Below, in pieces: positions 38,162 to 49,174 of a stretch of DNA of 64,000 nucleotides (positions are counted from its first letter, which is position 1; every line of letters begins with the position of its first letter). The DNA lies in the NCBI RefSeq assembly GCF_036967215.1, contig NZ_CP146016.1, forward strand, positions 2,233,337 to 2,297,336. Reading direction: 5' to 3'. The notes beneath the pieces are model-generated. The model did not search any database. It was given only the letters and a program-made list of their open reading frames with translations, and was not told the origin of the DNA. The translations under genes were made by a program, and so were the position numbers. The DNA comes from Sulfolobus tengchongensis. GTDB lineage: Archaea; Thermoproteota; Thermoprotei_A; Sulfolobales; Sulfolobaceae.

Positions 38162-39169
38162 ATGTTATATTTAGTAGTCGGAGGATTTTTTGGCGATGAA
38201 GGAAAAGGAAAAGTAGCAGCTTATTTAGGGATTAAAGATAAGCCAAAATTAAGTGTAAGAACTGGATCAATAAATGCAGGCCATACTGTAACATATTCAA
38301 ATAAAACTTGGAAGTTGAGAATTTTGCCATCAGCATTCATAAATAAGTCCACCGAAGTAGCACTAGGACCAGGTGCTCTTACCTCTTTGGAAGTATTATT
38401 CAAAGAGATGAGAGAAACCGAAACCTATGATAGATTGTATATTGATCCTCATGTTGGAATTATAACCGATGAGGAGAGACAAGAAGAGAAAAGAGATGAA
38501 TATCTCATGAACGTTATTGGTAGTACTGGTCAAGGTGTGGGGTATGCTGAAAGTAAAAGAATATTAAGAAAATTAAAACTGGCTAAAGATTATAAGGAAC
38601 TAGAAAGATTCGTCACAAATGTACCAAATAGGATATTAGAATACTTAGATAATGGATATAAGGTACTTATAGAGGGAACTCAAGGACATTATTTAAGTTT
38701 ATATCATGGAGAATACCCATATGTCACTAGCAGGAATACAACAGCTTCAGGAATATTAAGTGAGGCAGGAATAGGTCCTAAATATGTAGATGACATTATA
38801 ATAGTTTTTAAGAGTTACGTTACTAGGGTAGGAAAAGGTCCACTTGAAGGAGAACTATCTGAAGAAGAGGCAAAAAAACTTGGCCTGGTTGAGTATGGCA
38901 CTGTAACAGGGAGATTAAGGAGAGTAGCTCAGTTTAACATTAAGTTAGCTAGAGACGCTATAAGAATAAATTCGGCTACGCAAGTTGCCATAACTAAGTT
39001 AGATGCATTATTTAAAGATGCGTATGGAATAAGAGAGTATGAAAAGTTACCCGTAGAGGCTAAAAAATGGTTAGACGAGTTACAAGAGGAGTTGAAAACC
39101 CCCATCACACTTATCGGAACGGGAGAGGATGCGTTAGATATGATAGATCTAAGAAAAGAGGTGAGTTGA
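38162..39169 (+). CDS. purA: adenylosuccinate synthetase (short archaeal form)
   Basis: At 335 residues this is the short archaeal PurA, roughly 100 residues less than bacterial enzymes. [16 protein letters not shown] (residues 7-22) is the P-loop with catalytic aspartate, [10 protein letters not shown] contains the catalytic histidine, and [13 protein letters not shown] binds IMP. It converts IMP and aspartate to adenylosuccinate with GTP. GGTG lies four bases before the ATG and a TATA box (cttaaataa, 38122-38130) further upstream. Confidence 0.95.
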   Translation: MLYLVVGGFFGDEGKGKVAAYLGIKDKPKLSVRTGSINAGHTVTYSNKTWKLRILPSAFINKSTEVALGPGALTSLEVLFKEMRETETYDRLYIDPHVGIITDEERQEEKRDEYLMNVIGSTGQGVGYAESKRILRKLKLAKDYKELERFVTNVPNRILEYLDNGYKVLIEGTQGHYLSLYHGEYPYVTSRNTTASGILSEAGIGPKYVDDIIIVFKSYVTRVGKGPLEGELSEEEAKKLGLVEYGTVTGRLRRVAQFNIKLARDAIRINSATQVAITKLDALFKDAYGIREYEKLPVEAKKWLDELQEELKTPITLIGTGEDALDMIDLRKEVS

Positions 39170-39170
39170 A

Positions 39171-40583
39171 TTGAGTTCTTATGATGTAGTGATTGTAGGA
39201 GGAGGACCCGCGGGGTTATTTGCAGCTTACGAGTTAGCTAATATAGCAAAGGAAAACATATCAAATTATAAGATATTACTGATAGATAAAGGAGTTAGAG
39301 CAATCAAAAGAACTTGCCCTTTATTATCACCAAAAGAAAAGTGCACATTTTGCAATCCATGCCACATAATGTACGGCTTTGGAGGAGCAGGAACGTTTAG
39401 CAGTGGAATAATAAACTTGCGCCCAGATATCGGAGGAGAATTACATGAAATAACTAGAAGCTGGGATAAGGCTCAGGATTTGATAAATTATGTAGACGAT
39501 ATATTTGTGAAATTTGGAGCTCCTAAAGATAGAATTTTTGAACCTAACATGGAAAAAGTTAAGGAAATTCAAAGAAGGGCAGCAAAGGTAGGTGCGGAAT
39601 TTGTACCTATCAGACAGAGACACATGGGAACTGATAAAACACCAATAGTAATAGAAAATATCGTAAACTATGTAGAGAAAAGTGGTATTAAAATAAGTGA
39701 GCTGAACGAGGTATTAGATATAGAGAAGAAAGGAAATAAATTCTTACTTAAGACAAGTAAACAAGGAGAAATAGAATCTAAAGTCGTTCTTGTAGCACCA
39801 GGTAGAGCAGGTGCTAGATGGTTCTATGAACAAGCCAAGAAGTTGGGGGTAGATACTATACCGGGACCCTTAGATATAGGAGTTAGAGTAGAAGTGGAAT
39901 CATTCGTATTTGATGAACTTACTGAGGCTGTATGGGATCCAAAAGTAATACTATATTCAAAGAGATATGATGATAAAGTTAGAACGTTCTGCGTGAATCC
40001 TAGAGGTTACATAATGAAGGAAGTCTACGATGATGGAACAATTGGCGTAAATGGAGAAACATATGTGGATAAGAAGAGCAATAATACTAATTTCGCCTTT
40101 TTAACAACAATCAAACTTTCTGATCCGCTCGAAGATACTATAGAATATGGGAAAAGCATAGCCAGGTTAATGACTAGGTTAGGTGGTGGAAGACCAATAT
40201 TACAAAGGTTAATAGACTTCGAAAAGGGAAGAAGAAGTACATGGGAAAGAATAAACAGATCAACCGTTAAACCAACTTTAAGAGATGTGACACCAGGTGA
40301 CATAAGCATGGGACTACCTTATAGAGTCGTTGATAATTTAATTGACGGATTAGAAAGACTTGACAATATAGCACCTGGTATATTTTCTTCAAATACTCTA
40401 CTTTACGCGCCAGAAATTAAATACTATAGTGTAAAAGTCGTGGTAGATCATAATATGGAAACTGTAGTAGATAACTTGTTTGCTGCCGGTGATGGTGCAG
40501 GTTTGTCTAGAGGAATAAATGTAGCTGCCGCAACTGGTATTCTAGCTGCAAGAGGTATTGCGATCAAACTAGGATTAGATTAA
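39171..40583 (+). CDS. FAD-dependent oxidoreductase (COG2509-like)
   Basis: A 470-residue flavoprotein. [19 protein letters not shown] (residues 5-23) is the dinucleotide-binding GxGxxG loop and LFAAGDGAG near the C-terminus is the second FAD contact. [16 protein letters not shown] near residues 49-64 is a cysteine cluster typical of this COG2509 group of uncharacterised dehydrogenases. Substrate unknown. TTG start after GAGGTGA, immediately downstream of purA, so probably co-transcribed with the purine genes. Confidence 0.82.
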   Translation: MSSYDVVIVGGGPAGLFAAYELANIAKENISNYKILLIDKGVRAIKRTCPLLSPKEKCTFCNPCHIMYGFGGAGTFSSGIINLRPDIGGELHEITRSWDKAQDLINYVDDIFVKFGAPKDRIFEPNMEKVKEIQRRAAKVGAEFVPIRQRHMGTDKTPIVIENIVNYVEKSGIKISELNEVLDIEKKGNKFLLKTSKQGEIESKVVLVAPGRAGARWFYEQAKKLGVDTIPGPLDIGVRVEVESFVFDELTEAVWDPKVILYSKRYDDKVRTFCVNPRGYIMKEVYDDGTIGVNGETYVDKKSNNTNFAFLTTIKLSDPLEDTIEYGKSIARLMTRLGGGRPILQRLIDFEKGRRSTWERINRSTVKPTLRDVTPGDISMGLPYRVVDNLIDGLERLDNIAPGIFSSNTLLYAPEIKYYSVKVVVDHNMETVVDNLFAAGDGAGLSRGINVAAATGILAARGIAIKLGLD

Positions 40584-40610
40584 TATATCACGTTACCATT
40601 TTTTCAATAT

Positions 40611-41591
40611 ATGAATCAAGTTGAAATTTCAGATATTGACAAGGAAATATTAATGAAACTAGAATACGAATTTCCTTTTGATCCGCAACCTTTTAAAATT
40701 ATTAGTGAAGAGTTGATGATATCCGAAGACGAATTACTTACTAGAGTTAAGAAACTACTTGAAGCTGGCGTAATTAAGAGAATAGGTATGTATGTTAGTT
40801 TCAGAGCAAAAGGAATGGATGGTGCACTAATTGCCGCTCGTATAGCGCCAGATAAAATAGAAAAATTTAGAAAGATAGCCCTTGGAATAAGGGAATTAAC
40901 TCACAATTATGTTAGGGATCATCCAAAATATAATATCTGGTTTGTACTAAAGGCTAGTGATAGAGATACTCTAAATAAGAATGTTAAGGAATTACTTAAT
41001 CAAGTAGATTCTAATGATTACGTAATATTATATTCTAAAAGGACATTAAAACTAAGTGTAAAATATGATGTAATAAGAGGTGTATCATGGAGTCCAAATA
41101 ATGTAAGGAATCTAGGCAAAGTACCTACAGCAGAAGAATTAGGAATAAGTAAGGAATTACTTATAGATTTATCTTATCCATTAAAAATCTCACAGAGACC
41201 ATTTAAAGATCTGGCTGAAAAGCATAAAATGAAAGAGGAAGAACTAGTTGAACTGATAAAGGAATTACATGAAAAAAATGTAATCAAAGACTATGGAGCC
41301 ACACTTAATGGAGAAAAAGTAGGAATAGTTGAAAATGGAATGGTATTGCTAAATACTGATAACGTAGAACAAGCGTGTGAAAGGCTAGCCTTAAATATAA
41401 AAGAAGCAACGCATGTGGTACTTAGAGAAGCAAGTGATGAATCTTGGAAATACCTATGCTATAGTATGATACATGCAAGTAAAAAGGAGATTATAAAAAA
41501 TGTAGCAAAAGAAATAGCAAAAGAAACTAACTCAAGAAGTTATATGATATTATTTAGTATAGATAACTTAAAGCCTGGAATTGTTATCTAA
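40611..41591 (+). CDS. siroheme decarboxylase, fused AhbA-AhbB type
   Basis: A 326-residue protein made of two Lrp/AsnC-like halves in tandem. The first half (1-165) has EFPFDPQPFKIISEEL, then IKRIGMYVSF and THNYVRDHPKYNIWFVL. The second (about 175-326) repeats the pattern with LSYPLKISQRPFKDLAEKH, KDYGATLNG and a degenerate THVVLREAS. AhbA and AhbB decarboxylate siroheme to didecarboxysiroheme in the alternative haem route; in most organisms they are separate subunits. Here the heterodimer is encoded as one chain. Confidence 0.85.
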   Translation: MNQVEISDIDKEILMKLEYEFPFDPQPFKIISEELMISEDELLTRVKKLLEAGVIKRIGMYVSFRAKGMDGALIAARIAPDKIEKFRKIALGIRELTHNYVRDHPKYNIWFVLKASDRDTLNKNVKELLNQVDSNDYVILYSKRTLKLSVKYDVIRGVSWSPNNVRNLGKVPTAEELGISKELLIDLSYPLKISQRPFKDLAEKHKMKEEELVELIKELHEKNVIKDYGATLNGEKVGIVENGMVLLNTDNVEQACERLALNIKEATHVVLREASDESWKYLCYSMIHASKKEIIKNVAKEIAKETNSRSYMILFSIDNLKPGIVI

Positions 41592-42378
41592 TTTTAGAAA
41601 AAGATCCCTTTAGTTTTAATACTGAAGTTGATTTCAATAATTTTTCTATAAACTCCTTGTTTGACATATCACCCTCATATTCTAGATAAAAATAATATTG
41701 CCAAGGGATTGATTTTAACGGCCTAGAATATATCATTAAGATGTTTATATTGTATTCATAAAATACTTGAAGAACTTTATAAAGTGCGCCAGGCTTATGA
41801 GGAACTGTGAACATCACCATGGACTTATCTCCATTAAATCTAATCTCTTTTGATATGATTATAAACCTAGTATAGTTATTATCATAATTTAGCTTATTAA
41901 GAATAATATTTAGATTATAAAGTTTAGCTGCAAAAGCAGAACAAATAGCTGCGGCTTCTAGATCTTGTGATGCAATCTGAGCGGCTTTCGATGTACTTTC
42001 CACTGGTATATAGTCATTAAATCCTAATTCTTTTATTCTTTCTCTAGCTTCATTAAAAGCATGGGGATGGGAATATATTTTTTTAATTTTCCTTATATCA
42101 TCGCTTTTGCTTGCTAGTACTAACTCAATTCTTCTCTCTATCTCTCCTATAACGTGAATATCATCGTACGTATACAAGTTATCCAGTGTTTCATTCACAG
42201 GACCCTCAAGACTATTTTCTATTGGAACTACGCCTATAGAGTTATTTGTTTTACTTATAGCGTTAAATATTGATGAAATTGTAGGGTTGCTTTTTAATTC
42301 CCCCTTAAGTATAATTGCTGCCTCATGGGTAAAACTTCCTTCTGGTCCTAAATAATAAATTCCATTTACATCTACCAC
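41584..42378 (-). CDS. pheA: prephenate dehydratase
   Basis: A 264-residue monofunctional PheA. YYLGPEGSFTHEAA opens the catalytic domain. VVPIENSLEGPVNETLD and YTRFIIISKE (the TRF motif, catalytic threonine) follow. The C-terminal ACT domain (about 185-264; KPGALYKVLQVFYEYNIN) binds phenylalanine for feedback control. It makes phenylpyruvate. GTG start; its 3' end overlaps the convergent siroheme decarboxylase gene by eight bases. Confidence 0.93.
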   Translation of the reverse strand: MVDVNGIYYLGPEGSFTHEAAIILKGELKSNPTISSIFNAISKTNNSIGVVPIENSLEGPVNETLDNLYTYDDIHVIGEIERRIELVLASKSDDIRKIKKIYSHPHAFNEARERIKELGFNDYIPVESTSKAAQIASQDLEAAAICSAFAAKLYNLNIILNKLNYDNNYTRFIIISKEIRFNGDKSMVMFTVPHKPGALYKVLQVFYEYNINILMIYSRPLKSIPWQYYFYLEYEGDMSNKEFIEKLLKSTSVLKLKGSFSKIR

Positions 42379-42407
42379 CTACTCTTCTAAAATCTAAGAT
42401 TAATAAA

Positions 42408-43652
42408 TCATTCTACAATTTTTACATCTATTCCTTCATTTATTAAATTAGTTAGAAGCAAACTAAGAGATTCTGAGGATTGAAGTTCAAACGTGATGTA
42501 TATTTTAGTATAACCAGGCAATACATCACTACTATGCCTATCATGAACTATATCAATTATATTTCCCCTAATTTTTACTACATAACTTAGCACTTTATTT
42601 AATTGCCCAGGTTTGTCTGGAACTATCACCCTTACCTTAACTACCCTTTTCTGCTTATATAAGAATTTTTCTGTAATTGTAGATAATAATGATAAGTCTA
42701 TATTCCCTCCACTTATTAGAGAAATAACCCTTTTATCTAGTCCACTTACTTTTATCTTCCCTGAAATGAGAGCCGCAAGCGATGATGCGCCAGCACCTTC
42801 AGCTAAGGTTTTACTTCTCTCTAAAAGTAAGACTATGGCTTCGGCTATTTCCTCATCATCTACCAATACTATATCATCTACCAATTCATTTACAATACCA
42901 AAAGTTAGGTCAGAAGGAGATTTAACTAAAATACCATCAGCTATAGAATAACTAGGTTCTACTTCTATAAGTCTCCCTAAATCCTTCGAGACTTTCATTG
43001 AGGGTGATGAAGAGGATTGAACGCCTATTATCTTAATGTTCGGAAATCTGTATTTTAGAGCTACACTTATACCAGAAATTAGACCACCGCCACCTATAGG
43101 AATGATCACGTAATCTGGTTTAATATCGTATAATTCAATTCCTATAGTTCCTTGACCTGCTATTACATCTAAGTCGCCATATGGATGAACAAAAACTAAA
43201 CCAGAATTCTGAATTAGCTCTTCGGCCTTTTTCATACTTTCATGCAAATATTTACCGTATAGAACAACTTCGGCTCCATAAGATCTTGTAGCTAAATACT
43301 TAGATGCTGGAGCAGTTTCTGGCATAACAATTACAGACCTTATACCTAAAGTAGACGCTGCGTAGGCTACTCCTTGTGCATGATTACCAGCAGAAACAGC
43401 GATAACTCCTTTTTTCTTTTCTTCATCCTTTAAGGATAGTAATTTGTTGAACGCTCCTCTAACCTTAAATGAACCAGTCTTTTGTAAATTTTCCAGCTTA
43501 AGATAAACCTTTGCATTAACTATTCTTGAAAAAGTCGTAGAATAGTCTATTGGAGTTTCATGTACATATTGCCCTATTCTTTCCTTAGCTAACTTAATTT
43601 TTTCAAAATACTCTAGATACGTCATCCGTAAAACCCTGCCTTCATCAATCAT
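42408..43652 (-). CDS. ilvA: threonine dehydratase
   Basis: A 414-residue PLP enzyme. The lysine that binds the cofactor is in TGSFKVRGA (near residue 62), [13 protein letters not shown] is the phosphate/substrate loop and [10 protein letters not shown] the glycine-rich PLP phosphate cup. A C-terminal ACT-like domain (about 335-414; [12 protein letters not shown]) suggests allosteric control. It makes 2-oxobutyrate for isoleucine. The ATG overlaps the HIT gene stop by four bases (ATGA); ATG 43625 is an alternative. Confidence 0.9.
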   Translation of the reverse strand: MIDEGRVLRMTYLEYFEKIKLAKERIGQYVHETPIDYSTTFSRIVNAKVYLKLENLQKTGSFKVRGAFNKLLSLKDEEKKKGVIAVSAGNHAQGVAYAASTLGIRSVIVMPETAPASKYLATRSYGAEVVLYGKYLHESMKKAEELIQNSGLVFVHPYGDLDVIAGQGTIGIELYDIKPDYVIIPIGGGGLISGISVALKYRFPNIKIIGVQSSSSPSMKVSKDLGRLIEVEPSYSIADGILVKSPSDLTFGIVNELVDDIVLVDDEEIAEAIVLLLERSKTLAEGAGASSLAALISGKIKVSGLDKRVISLISGGNIDLSLLSTITEKFLYKQKRVVKVRVIVPDKPGQLNKVLSYVVKIRGNIIDIVHDRHSSDVLPGYTKIYITFELQSSESLSLLLTNLINEGIDVKIVE

Positions 43653-44164
43653 TCAGCATTCGAGGGCTTCTTCATTATCTCGTTAATTTTTACATTTATT
43701 TTTTTAAATGTTTCATCAAGAGTTTCTGGCATAACCTTGGTATTAAATATTACTGGCATAAAGTTTGAATCCCCATTCCACCTAGGGACAACATGAACAT
43801 GAACATGCGATTCTATCCCAGCTCCTGCTACTCTACCTATATTCACACCTATGTTGAACCCATCGGGGTTATATACTTCTCTAATAGCCCTTATTGACAA
43901 ATTGACTAAGTTAAACACGTCTAATGACTCCTCACTAGTGAGAAGTTCAATTGAGGGAAGATGCCTATAAGGCACAATCATAACATGAGCCGTGTTATAA
44001 GGGAAAGCATTAAGTATTATAAACGCATACTTACTCCTATATACTATATAGTTTTGTTGGTCATTATCTTCTTTCACAACCCTACAGAACAAACATTCGC
44101 CTCCCTTTGCTTTGCTAGAGTCAGCTATATATTTAGCTCTCCATGGAGCCCATAAAATATCCAT
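43649..44164 (-). CDS. HIT-family hydrolase/AP4A phosphorylase-like protein
   Basis: A 171-residue HIT protein with the triad [10 protein letters not shown] (near residue 122) and an N-terminal CLFC half of a zinc site; [20 protein letters not shown] is the nucleotide-pocket strand. These proteins cleave diadenosine polyphosphates or adenylylated substrates. ATG 44164 ([13 protein letters not shown]) is chosen; an in-frame start at 44188 adds a hydrophobic octapeptide without support. Coupled to ilvA by a four-base overlap. Confidence 0.88.
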   Translation of the reverse strand: MDILWAPWRAKYIADSSKAKGGECLFCRVVKEDNDQQNYIVYRSKYAFIILNAFPYNTAHVMIVPYRHLPSIELLTSEESLDVFNLVNLSIRAIREVYNPDGFNIGVNIGRVAGAGIESHVHVHVVPRWNGDSNFMPVIFNTKVMPETLDETFKKINVKINEIMKKPSNAE

Positions 44165-44203
44165 AAATAATATACATATCAACAACACATAAAATATTAA
44201 CTT

Positions 44204-45178
44204 CTATTCCTCTGCATCCCTTATTCCTTCTTCAGTTAATGCAAACACAACCTCACCTTCTGGAAGATGAGGGGCATCTACGACTCTTGCTATTCTTCTA
44301 TTTCCTCTACTCTTCTTAAGTTGGACTCTTATTCCTGGTACGTGATATAAAGTATGGCCACCTACTGCTACTGTAGGATCTCCATAAAACATGTCTGGTC
44401 TGGCCATTACTTGATTAGTTATAATAACTGCTATATCATAAACCTCTGCTAATCTAGTTAATTGATGCAAATGCTTATTTAACTTCTGTTGCCTAACAGC
44501 TAAATTCTCCCTACCCGGATATTCTGCTCTAAAGTGAGAAGTAACCGAATCTACAATAATTAGCTTAATTGAAGGATCTTTACTGACCAATTCTTGCAAA
44601 TCGTCTACTATAGCTATTTGATGATCAGTATTTATAGCCCTTATATAATATATATTATTCATAACATTATCTATATCTAATCCCAATGCCTTAGCCATAT
44701 TTTCGATCCTTTCCCATCTAAATGTTCCTTCTGTATCTATATATACAGCCTTACCGGATAATCCACCCTTTTCAGGTGGAAGTTGTACATTAACACTTAA
44801 TTGATGACACAATTGTGTCTTGCCAGAGCCAAATTCCCCAAAAAACTCAGTCATAGTCCTTGTTTCTATACCTCCTCCTAGCAGACCATCTAATGCTTGA
44901 CTACCAGTAGTTATTTTCCTAACATTCATGCGTTCTTTTTTGATTTCCAGTGCTGTCTTGAATCTTATATCCAACGCATCTCTTGCTTCCTTAATTATCT
45001 TTTGTGCTGTGGATAACGGTATCCCAGCTGCTATACTTAGGTCTTGTGGAGAGGCTACAGCTAATGCTTCTAATGATGAATAGCCGGCCTCAATTAGTTT
45101 ATTAATTACAGTCTGACTAATGCCGGACAGATCATTGATACTTTTTACATTCTTTTTCTGTTGTATCTCATTTGACAT
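44204..45178 (-). CDS. radA: DNA recombinase RadA
   Basis: A 324-residue RadA, nearly identical to the Sulfolobus enzyme. The N-terminal helix-hairpin-helix domain (about 15-70; [20 protein letters not shown]) precedes the ATPase core with Walker [10 protein letters not shown] (near 138), Walker B LIIVDSV and the DNA-binding loops. It forms filaments on single-stranded DNA for strand exchange. The start MSNEIQQKK at 45178 gives the known length; ATG 45187 adds three residues. Confidence 0.97.
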   Translation of the reverse strand: MSNEIQQKKNVKSINDLSGISQTVINKLIEAGYSSLEALAVASPQDLSIAAGIPLSTAQKIIKEARDALDIRFKTALEIKKERMNVRKITTGSQALDGLLGGGIETRTMTEFFGEFGSGKTQLCHQLSVNVQLPPEKGGLSGKAVYIDTEGTFRWERIENMAKALGLDIDNVMNNIYYIRAINTDHQIAIVDDLQELVSKDPSIKLIIVDSVTSHFRAEYPGRENLAVRQQKLNKHLHQLTRLAEVYDIAVIITNQVMARPDMFYGDPTVAVGGHTLYHVPGIRVQLKKSRGNRRIARVVDAPHLPEGEVVFALTEEGIRDAEE

Positions 45179-45233
45179 TATTATCACCGACTACTTATAC
45201 TAGACAAATACCTCTGATTTCTAACTTTTATAT

Positions 45234-45776
45234 TTATCCACCACGCCTTAAATACCATCCTATATCTTTAGTTGGTATTATCTCCGATAATCCTCTCCTT
45301 CTATTTTTAAATATCTTCACATAGGCTATAAAATTACCCAAATTATCAACAGCTATTGCATCTCTAAGATTATATACCAAGCCCATATATATTGGTTTTT
45401 TATATATTAACTTGTACAGTAAATTGTAATCTTTTATTACTATCTTATTCTTACACATATTCACTAAATAGCTTCCGAAAGCTAACGTAGGTAAAACTTC
45501 AATATCATTATAAACAACTATAGGTACACCAACAGAATATGGATGAAAATTTATACTTATCAAATTATTTATAAAATTTAGCAGAATATTATTATCACTA
45601 TTAAACATAAATATTTGATTATATTTACCTTTAAGTTCAAAAAACTGCCTATCATGTACGAACTCGTCTAACTTATCCTTACATCCATATCTTAGGAATA
45701 TAACCTCTAGTTTCGCCTTCACTTTGTCTAAATCAATAATACTAAATCTCATTTTCACTCCTTCTTTAAAAGGCAT
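45234..45776 (-). CDS. Nip7-like PUA-domain protein
   Basis: A 180-residue protein the size of Nip7. The N-terminal part is a pre-PUA domain. The C-terminal 75 residues ([20 protein letters not shown], then [20 protein letters not shown]) resemble a PUA RNA-binding domain. It overlaps the rRNA m5C methyltransferase gene by 22 bases. In eukaryotes Nip7 works with Nop2, the homologue of that methyltransferase, in large-subunit assembly, so the gene pairing is meaningful. The assignment is from pattern and context. Confidence 0.65.
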   Translation of the reverse strand: MPFKEGVKMRFSIIDLDKVKAKLEVIFLRYGCKDKLDEFVHDRQFFELKGKYNQIFMFNSDNNILLNFINNLISINFHPYSVGVPIVVYNDIEVLPTLAFGSYLVNMCKNKIVIKDYNLLYKLIYKKPIYMGLVYNLRDAIAVDNLGNFIAYVKIFKNRRRGLSEIIPTKDIGWYLRRGG

Positions 45777-46774
45777 AGGAAAAACCCCTCAGTACCGTGA
45801 ATATGTGGAAAAAACCTTAAACAGTTTTTTAAATCATCACTAAACTTAACATTACGGTAAATGGTATAGCCATTTAATGCAGGATAATTGTTTACGGGTA
45901 TAATCTTCATTCCTAATCTCTCAGTAGCGAAATTTACAACTAATTCATCCTCCTCTGGTCCTATACTACATGTAGAATAAACCACGTATCCACCTTCTCT
46001 TAATAGGTCATAAGCTACTTTCATTAAAGATAACTGAATTAAAGAGAAGTTTTTCAAGTCCTCTATTGTAGTTTTATATCGTCTAGTAGGGTCCTTTTGA
46101 ACTATCCCTTCACCGCTACAAGGAGCGTCTAACAGTATCTTATCAAAACTTATTTCTTTCACTTTTGTCAAATTCGATACATCTGTTCTAATTACCATTA
46201 CATTTTCTGCTCCCAATCTATTAATATTACTTATTAGTGATCTAACTCTATCTCGATTCTTCTCTACTGCCACGACCAGACCTTTATTTTGCATTATTTG
46301 AGAAAGTTGTGTAGTTTTACCGCCAGGAGCTGCAGCCATATCCAATACAACATCGCTTGATGAAGGATTTAGGACATACGCTGGTACCATAGAAGCTAAA
46401 CCTTGAATATGATAATATCCTAATAGGTATTCGAGAGTCGAACCTAAAGACGGTTTAGATGGTAACTTCTTAATAACATAACCGTGAGGGAGCCATTGTA
46501 CCTTTTCCATTATAAAACCCTTTTCTGACATAATGTTCTCTAAAGCATTACATTCTACTTTTAACGTGTTACATCTAATGCTTTTCTTTAATGGAAAACT
46601 GCACGAAAATAAATATTCTTCAACTTCTTTTATATCAAGAAACATATTTAAATATCTTTCAATCATATAATCTAGAAAACTATACTTAGATGCAAGTTTC
46701 TTCGATTCATAAGAAGGAGAAATATCAAAGATCCTTTCATATTGGCTTAAATATTCTGCTACGAGATTTTCCAT
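45755..46774 (-). CDS. rRNA/tRNA cytosine-C5 methyltransferase (NOL1/NOP2/Sun family)
   Basis: A 339-residue enzyme with the NSUN motifs: SAM site [16 protein letters not shown] (near 151-166), [15 protein letters not shown] (motif IV cysteine) and [14 protein letters not shown] (motif VI, catalytic cysteine). The N-terminal region [12 protein letters not shown] is the usual RNA-contact domain. It methylates cytosines in rRNA or tRNA; the target cannot be read here. ATG 46774 (MENLVAEYL) is chosen; a frame to 46834 overlaps the divergent CYTH gene. Confidence 0.9.
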   Translation of the reverse strand: MENLVAEYLSQYERIFDISPSYESKKLASKYSFLDYMIERYLNMFLDIKEVEEYLFSCSFPLKKSIRCNTLKVECNALENIMSEKGFIMEKVQWLPHGYVIKKLPSKPSLGSTLEYLLGYYHIQGLASMVPAYVLNPSSSDVVLDMAAAPGGKTTQLSQIMQNKGLVVAVEKNRDRVRSLISNINRLGAENVMVIRTDVSNLTKVKEISFDKILLDAPCSGEGIVQKDPTRRYKTTIEDLKNFSLIQLSLMKVAYDLLREGGYVVYSTCSIGPEEDELVVNFATERLGMKIIPVNNYPALNGYTIYRNVKFSDDLKNCLRFFPHIHGTEGFFLCLLKKE

Positions 46775-46783
46775 CAGAGAATA

Positions 46784-47344
46784 ATGATTGAAAAGGAGGT
46801 TAAAATAGTAGTTGAGCAACCACCTATAAATCAATTGAAGGAATTACTAGATAGAGATCTAAAATTTCTAAACATAGAACATCAAGAAGATATTTACTTT
46901 AACTTTATCTATAGAAATTTTAAAATGAGCGATGAAGCTGTAAGAATAAGAATAAATGACAAAGGGATTGAATTAACATATAAAGGGCCTAAGTTTAATT
47001 CATCATTAAAAGCTAGGGAAGAAATAACCATTTCGGTAAATGATCTTGATAAAACAATTCATTTTTTAGATAGACTCGGATTTTATCCAGTGATAACGAT
47101 CAAAAAAACCAGAATTAACTACCTAGACGATTCCTTTCTAATTTCGTTAGATCTAGTAGATAATTTGGGTCAATTTATAGAAATAGAAGCTATTCATGAA
47201 ATTGAAGATGAGAAAATACATACATATGTTAATGATTTTATTAGAAAATATAAGATAAGAGGAAAGTTAACTACAAAATCTTATCTAGAGTTATTAATTG
47301 AGAAAAATGAGAAGAATTCCTCGTCAAATAGCAATACTTACTGA
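46784..47344 (+). CDS. CYTH-domain protein (CyaB/thiamine-triphosphatase-like)
   Basis: A 186-residue CYTH protein. The signature [10 protein letters not shown] carries the ExExK-type metal site at the very N-terminus. VRIRI, then LTYKGPKF, and IEIEAI are the alternating acid/base strands of the triphosphate tunnel. Members hydrolyse or cyclise triphosphates; archaeal ones are often tripolyphosphatases or of unknown substrate. Its start is nine bases from the divergent methyltransferase start. It overlaps the next gene. Confidence 0.85.
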   Translation: MIEKEVKIVVEQPPINQLKELLDRDLKFLNIEHQEDIYFNFIYRNFKMSDEAVRIRINDKGIELTYKGPKFNSSLKAREEITISVNDLDKTIHFLDRLGFYPVITIKKTRINYLDDSFLISLDLVDNLGQFIEIEAIHEIEDEKIHTYVNDFIRKYKIRGKLTTKSYLELLIEKNEKNSSSNSNTY

Positions 47345-48143
47345 TTTTGGAGCTGGAGATAATTACAATGGAGTTATGGAAGCTGTAATAAAAAGAATAA
47401 ACCCTCAAGTTGAAATCACATATATAACTGGTGATAGTAAAAAATTTAATATAACTGCAGGAGCATATCTATTATATACTTCTTACAAATATTTTACCAG
47501 AAATACAATATTCTTAGTGGTTATAGATCCAGGAGTTGGAACTAGAAGAAGACCATTAATAATAAAGACAACTAACTATATGTTTGTAGGTCCAGATAAT
47601 GGAGTTTTATTCCCAGCAGCTAAAAATGATGGTATTCAGAAGATAATAGAAATAAGTAATAATAAATTATATTTATCTAAAATGATATCAAATACGTTTC
47701 ACGGAAGAGATATTTTCTCTGTAGCTGCAGCGTTTTTATCTGCAGGAATAGATCTTAACGTATTTGGAAACGAAGTAAAATTGGAAGACATAACTAAGTT
47801 AGATTTTGATTATAGAATAACAAAAAATGAAATCTGTGGAAAAGTAGTCTATATCGATCATTTTGGCAACGTAGCTACTAGCATACCTAGGGATGTAATA
47901 TCAAATGCCTTTAATTACGATCAAGAGATAGTAGTAAAGGTAAATGATATGAAACACAACTGTAAATTCGTTAAAACATTCGGATATGGTAATGAAAACG
48001 AATTATTGATTTATTCTAATGGATATTTCATGCTCGAGATAGGAATTAATAAAGGGAGTGCACAAGATAAATTAAACGTTAAAGAAGGTGATGAAATCTG
48101 TATAGAGGGTTATACCCAGGAAGATTTCAGCCATTTCATTTAG
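47307..48143 (+). CDS. SAM-hydroxide adenosyltransferase (DUF62 family)
   Basis: A 278-residue member of the DUF62/fluorinase-fold family. [17 protein letters not shown] (near 8-24), [28 protein letters not shown] and [14 protein letters not shown] are the family motifs. It hydrolyses S-adenosylmethionine to adenosine and methionine with hydroxide. ATG 47307 is preferred over TTG at 47298. It overlaps the CYTH gene by 38 bases, and the following NadM gene begins inside its last 46 bases. Confidence 0.9.
   Translation: MRRIPRQIAILTDFGAGDNYNGVMEAVIKRINPQVEITYITGDSKKFNITAGAYLLYTSYKYFTRNTIFLVVIDPGVGTRRRPLIIKTTNYMFVGPDNGVLFPAAKNDGIQKIIEISNNKLYLSKMISNTFHGRDIFSVAAAFLSAGIDLNVFGNEVKLEDITKLDFDYRITKNEICGKVVYIDHFGNVATSIPRDVISNAFNYDQEIVVKVNDMKHNCKFVKTFGYGNENELLIYSNGYFMLEIGINKGSAQDKLNVKEGDEICIEGYTQEDFSHFI
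48087..48100 (+). promoter_or_regulatory. Shine-Dalgarno and CTG start of nadM
   Basis: GGTGAT (48087-48092), five bases, then CTG (48098-48100). A TGA in the nadM frame at 48092-48094 rules out any earlier start, and there is no ATG, GTG or TTG before the HxGH motif. Confidence 0.7.
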
Positions 48144-48616
48144 GCCATTTAAATGTAGTTAAATGGAGCTTAGAAAGAGTTGATGAGTTAATAATTTTAG
48201 TGGGGAGTGCACAAGAAAGTCATACTGTAAGTAATCCATTTACTGCAGGCGAAAGAATAGAAATGATAAGAAACGCCTTGAGGGAGTCTGGAATAGATTT
48301 GTCAAGAATATATATAATACCAGTTCCTGATATATTGATGAATAATGTTTGGGCATATCACGTAAGTACATACACTCCTAAATTTGAGGTTGTATTCGCA
48401 AGGAATCCATTAGTAATTAGAATATTTAAGGAAGCTGGTTATAAAGTCGAAATTCCACCTCCATTCGATAGAGAGAAATTTAATTCTACGTACATAAGAC
48501 GGCTTATAATTTTAAATGATAATTGGAGCGAGCTAGTACCTAAAGCTGTGCATAAGTATATTTTAGAGATTCGTGGTGATCAGAGATTAAAGGAAATTGT
48601 AGGCACCGATAAATGA
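48098..48616 (+). CDS. nadM: nicotinamide-nucleotide adenylyltransferase, probable CTG start
   Basis: Translation from CTG 48098 gives a 172-residue Nad[17 protein letters not shown] at residues 3-18 includes the HxGH nucleotidyltransferase motif. [25 protein letters not shown] and the C-terminal ISSTxIR-like NSTYIRRLI complete the family. It makes NAD from NMN and ATP. The first conventional start in frame (GTG 48200) falls after the catalytic motif and would leave a dead protein. The real start must therefore be CTG or another non-standard codon just after the Shine-Dalgarno site. Confidence 0.88.
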   Translation: MYRGLYPGRFQPFHLGHLNVVKWSLERVDELIILVGSAQESHTVSNPFTAGERIEMIRNALRESGIDLSRIYIIPVPDILMNNVWAYHVSTYTPKFEVVFARNPLVIRIFKEAGYKVEIPPPFDREKFNSTYIRRLIILNDNWSELVPKAVHKYILEIRGDQRLKEIVGTDK

Positions 48617-48634
48617 TTAGCTAAGAAATGTTTT

Positions 48635-49174
48635 TTATGTTTTCATATATTTGGAATATAGGAATTTTCCTAAACTGCTAGCAACAATATGAGCACTTTT
48701 CAGAACTTCTGGTATTTTAGAATAGATTTGATATTTTTCTATAATTGATCTTGTGAGACTTATATCGAGCGTGGAATATGTAAAAACATTCCCTTTTTTT
48801 GTAGGAATCTGCCGCAGATTGCCTAAAACGTTCAGTATCGCCTTTATTCTCTCCTTGTCACTAGAAAAATGTTTAACGAGAGCTTGCTTAATTATTTCTA
48901 TCTTAGGCATTTTTGAATAAAAGAAAATCATATTCTCAGAATAGGGTATTATATAATTAAATCCTGCATATATAACACCATCTAAAATGATAATTTCGCC
49001 TTTCCTTAGTCTCTTTAGAACAGTTGTAGCATCGTCTCCATCGACAGTAATAAGATCCCAATCGACATCAACCATCTCATAATTGTCAAAAGTGACTACA
49101 ACTAATGGAGCCATTCCTTTTCTTCCCTTATATGATAGTGGGAAATACCCATCATCAACCCCAGAGATCAGCAA
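48635..49174 (-). CDS. DUF99 family protein (endonuclease V-related fold)
   Basis: A 179-residue protein with ISGVDDGYF and APLVVVTF near the N-terminus and [16 protein letters not shown], the DUF99/UPF0215 pattern, related to endonuclease V and RNase H-like folds. Aspartates 7-8, 38 and the 45-48 cluster are candidate metal ligands. The function is not established. The TTG start overlaps the 3' end of the Orc1/Cdc6-1 gene by 20 bases, so it probably shares the origin-proximal transcript. Confidence 0.78.
   Translation of the reverse strand: MLISGVDDGYFPLSYKGRKGMAPLVVVTFDNYEMVDVDWDLITVDGDDATTVLKRLRKGEIIILDGVIYAGFNYIIPYSENMIFFYSKMPKIEIIKQALVKHFSSDKERIKAILNVLGNLRQIPTKKGNVFTYSTLDISLTRSIIEKYQIYSKIPEVLKSAHIVASSLGKFLYSKYMKT

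Noticed and set aside
48200-48616. GTG 48200 as the start of nadM
   Set aside because: It would remove the HxGH catalytic motif encoded just upstream in the same frame.
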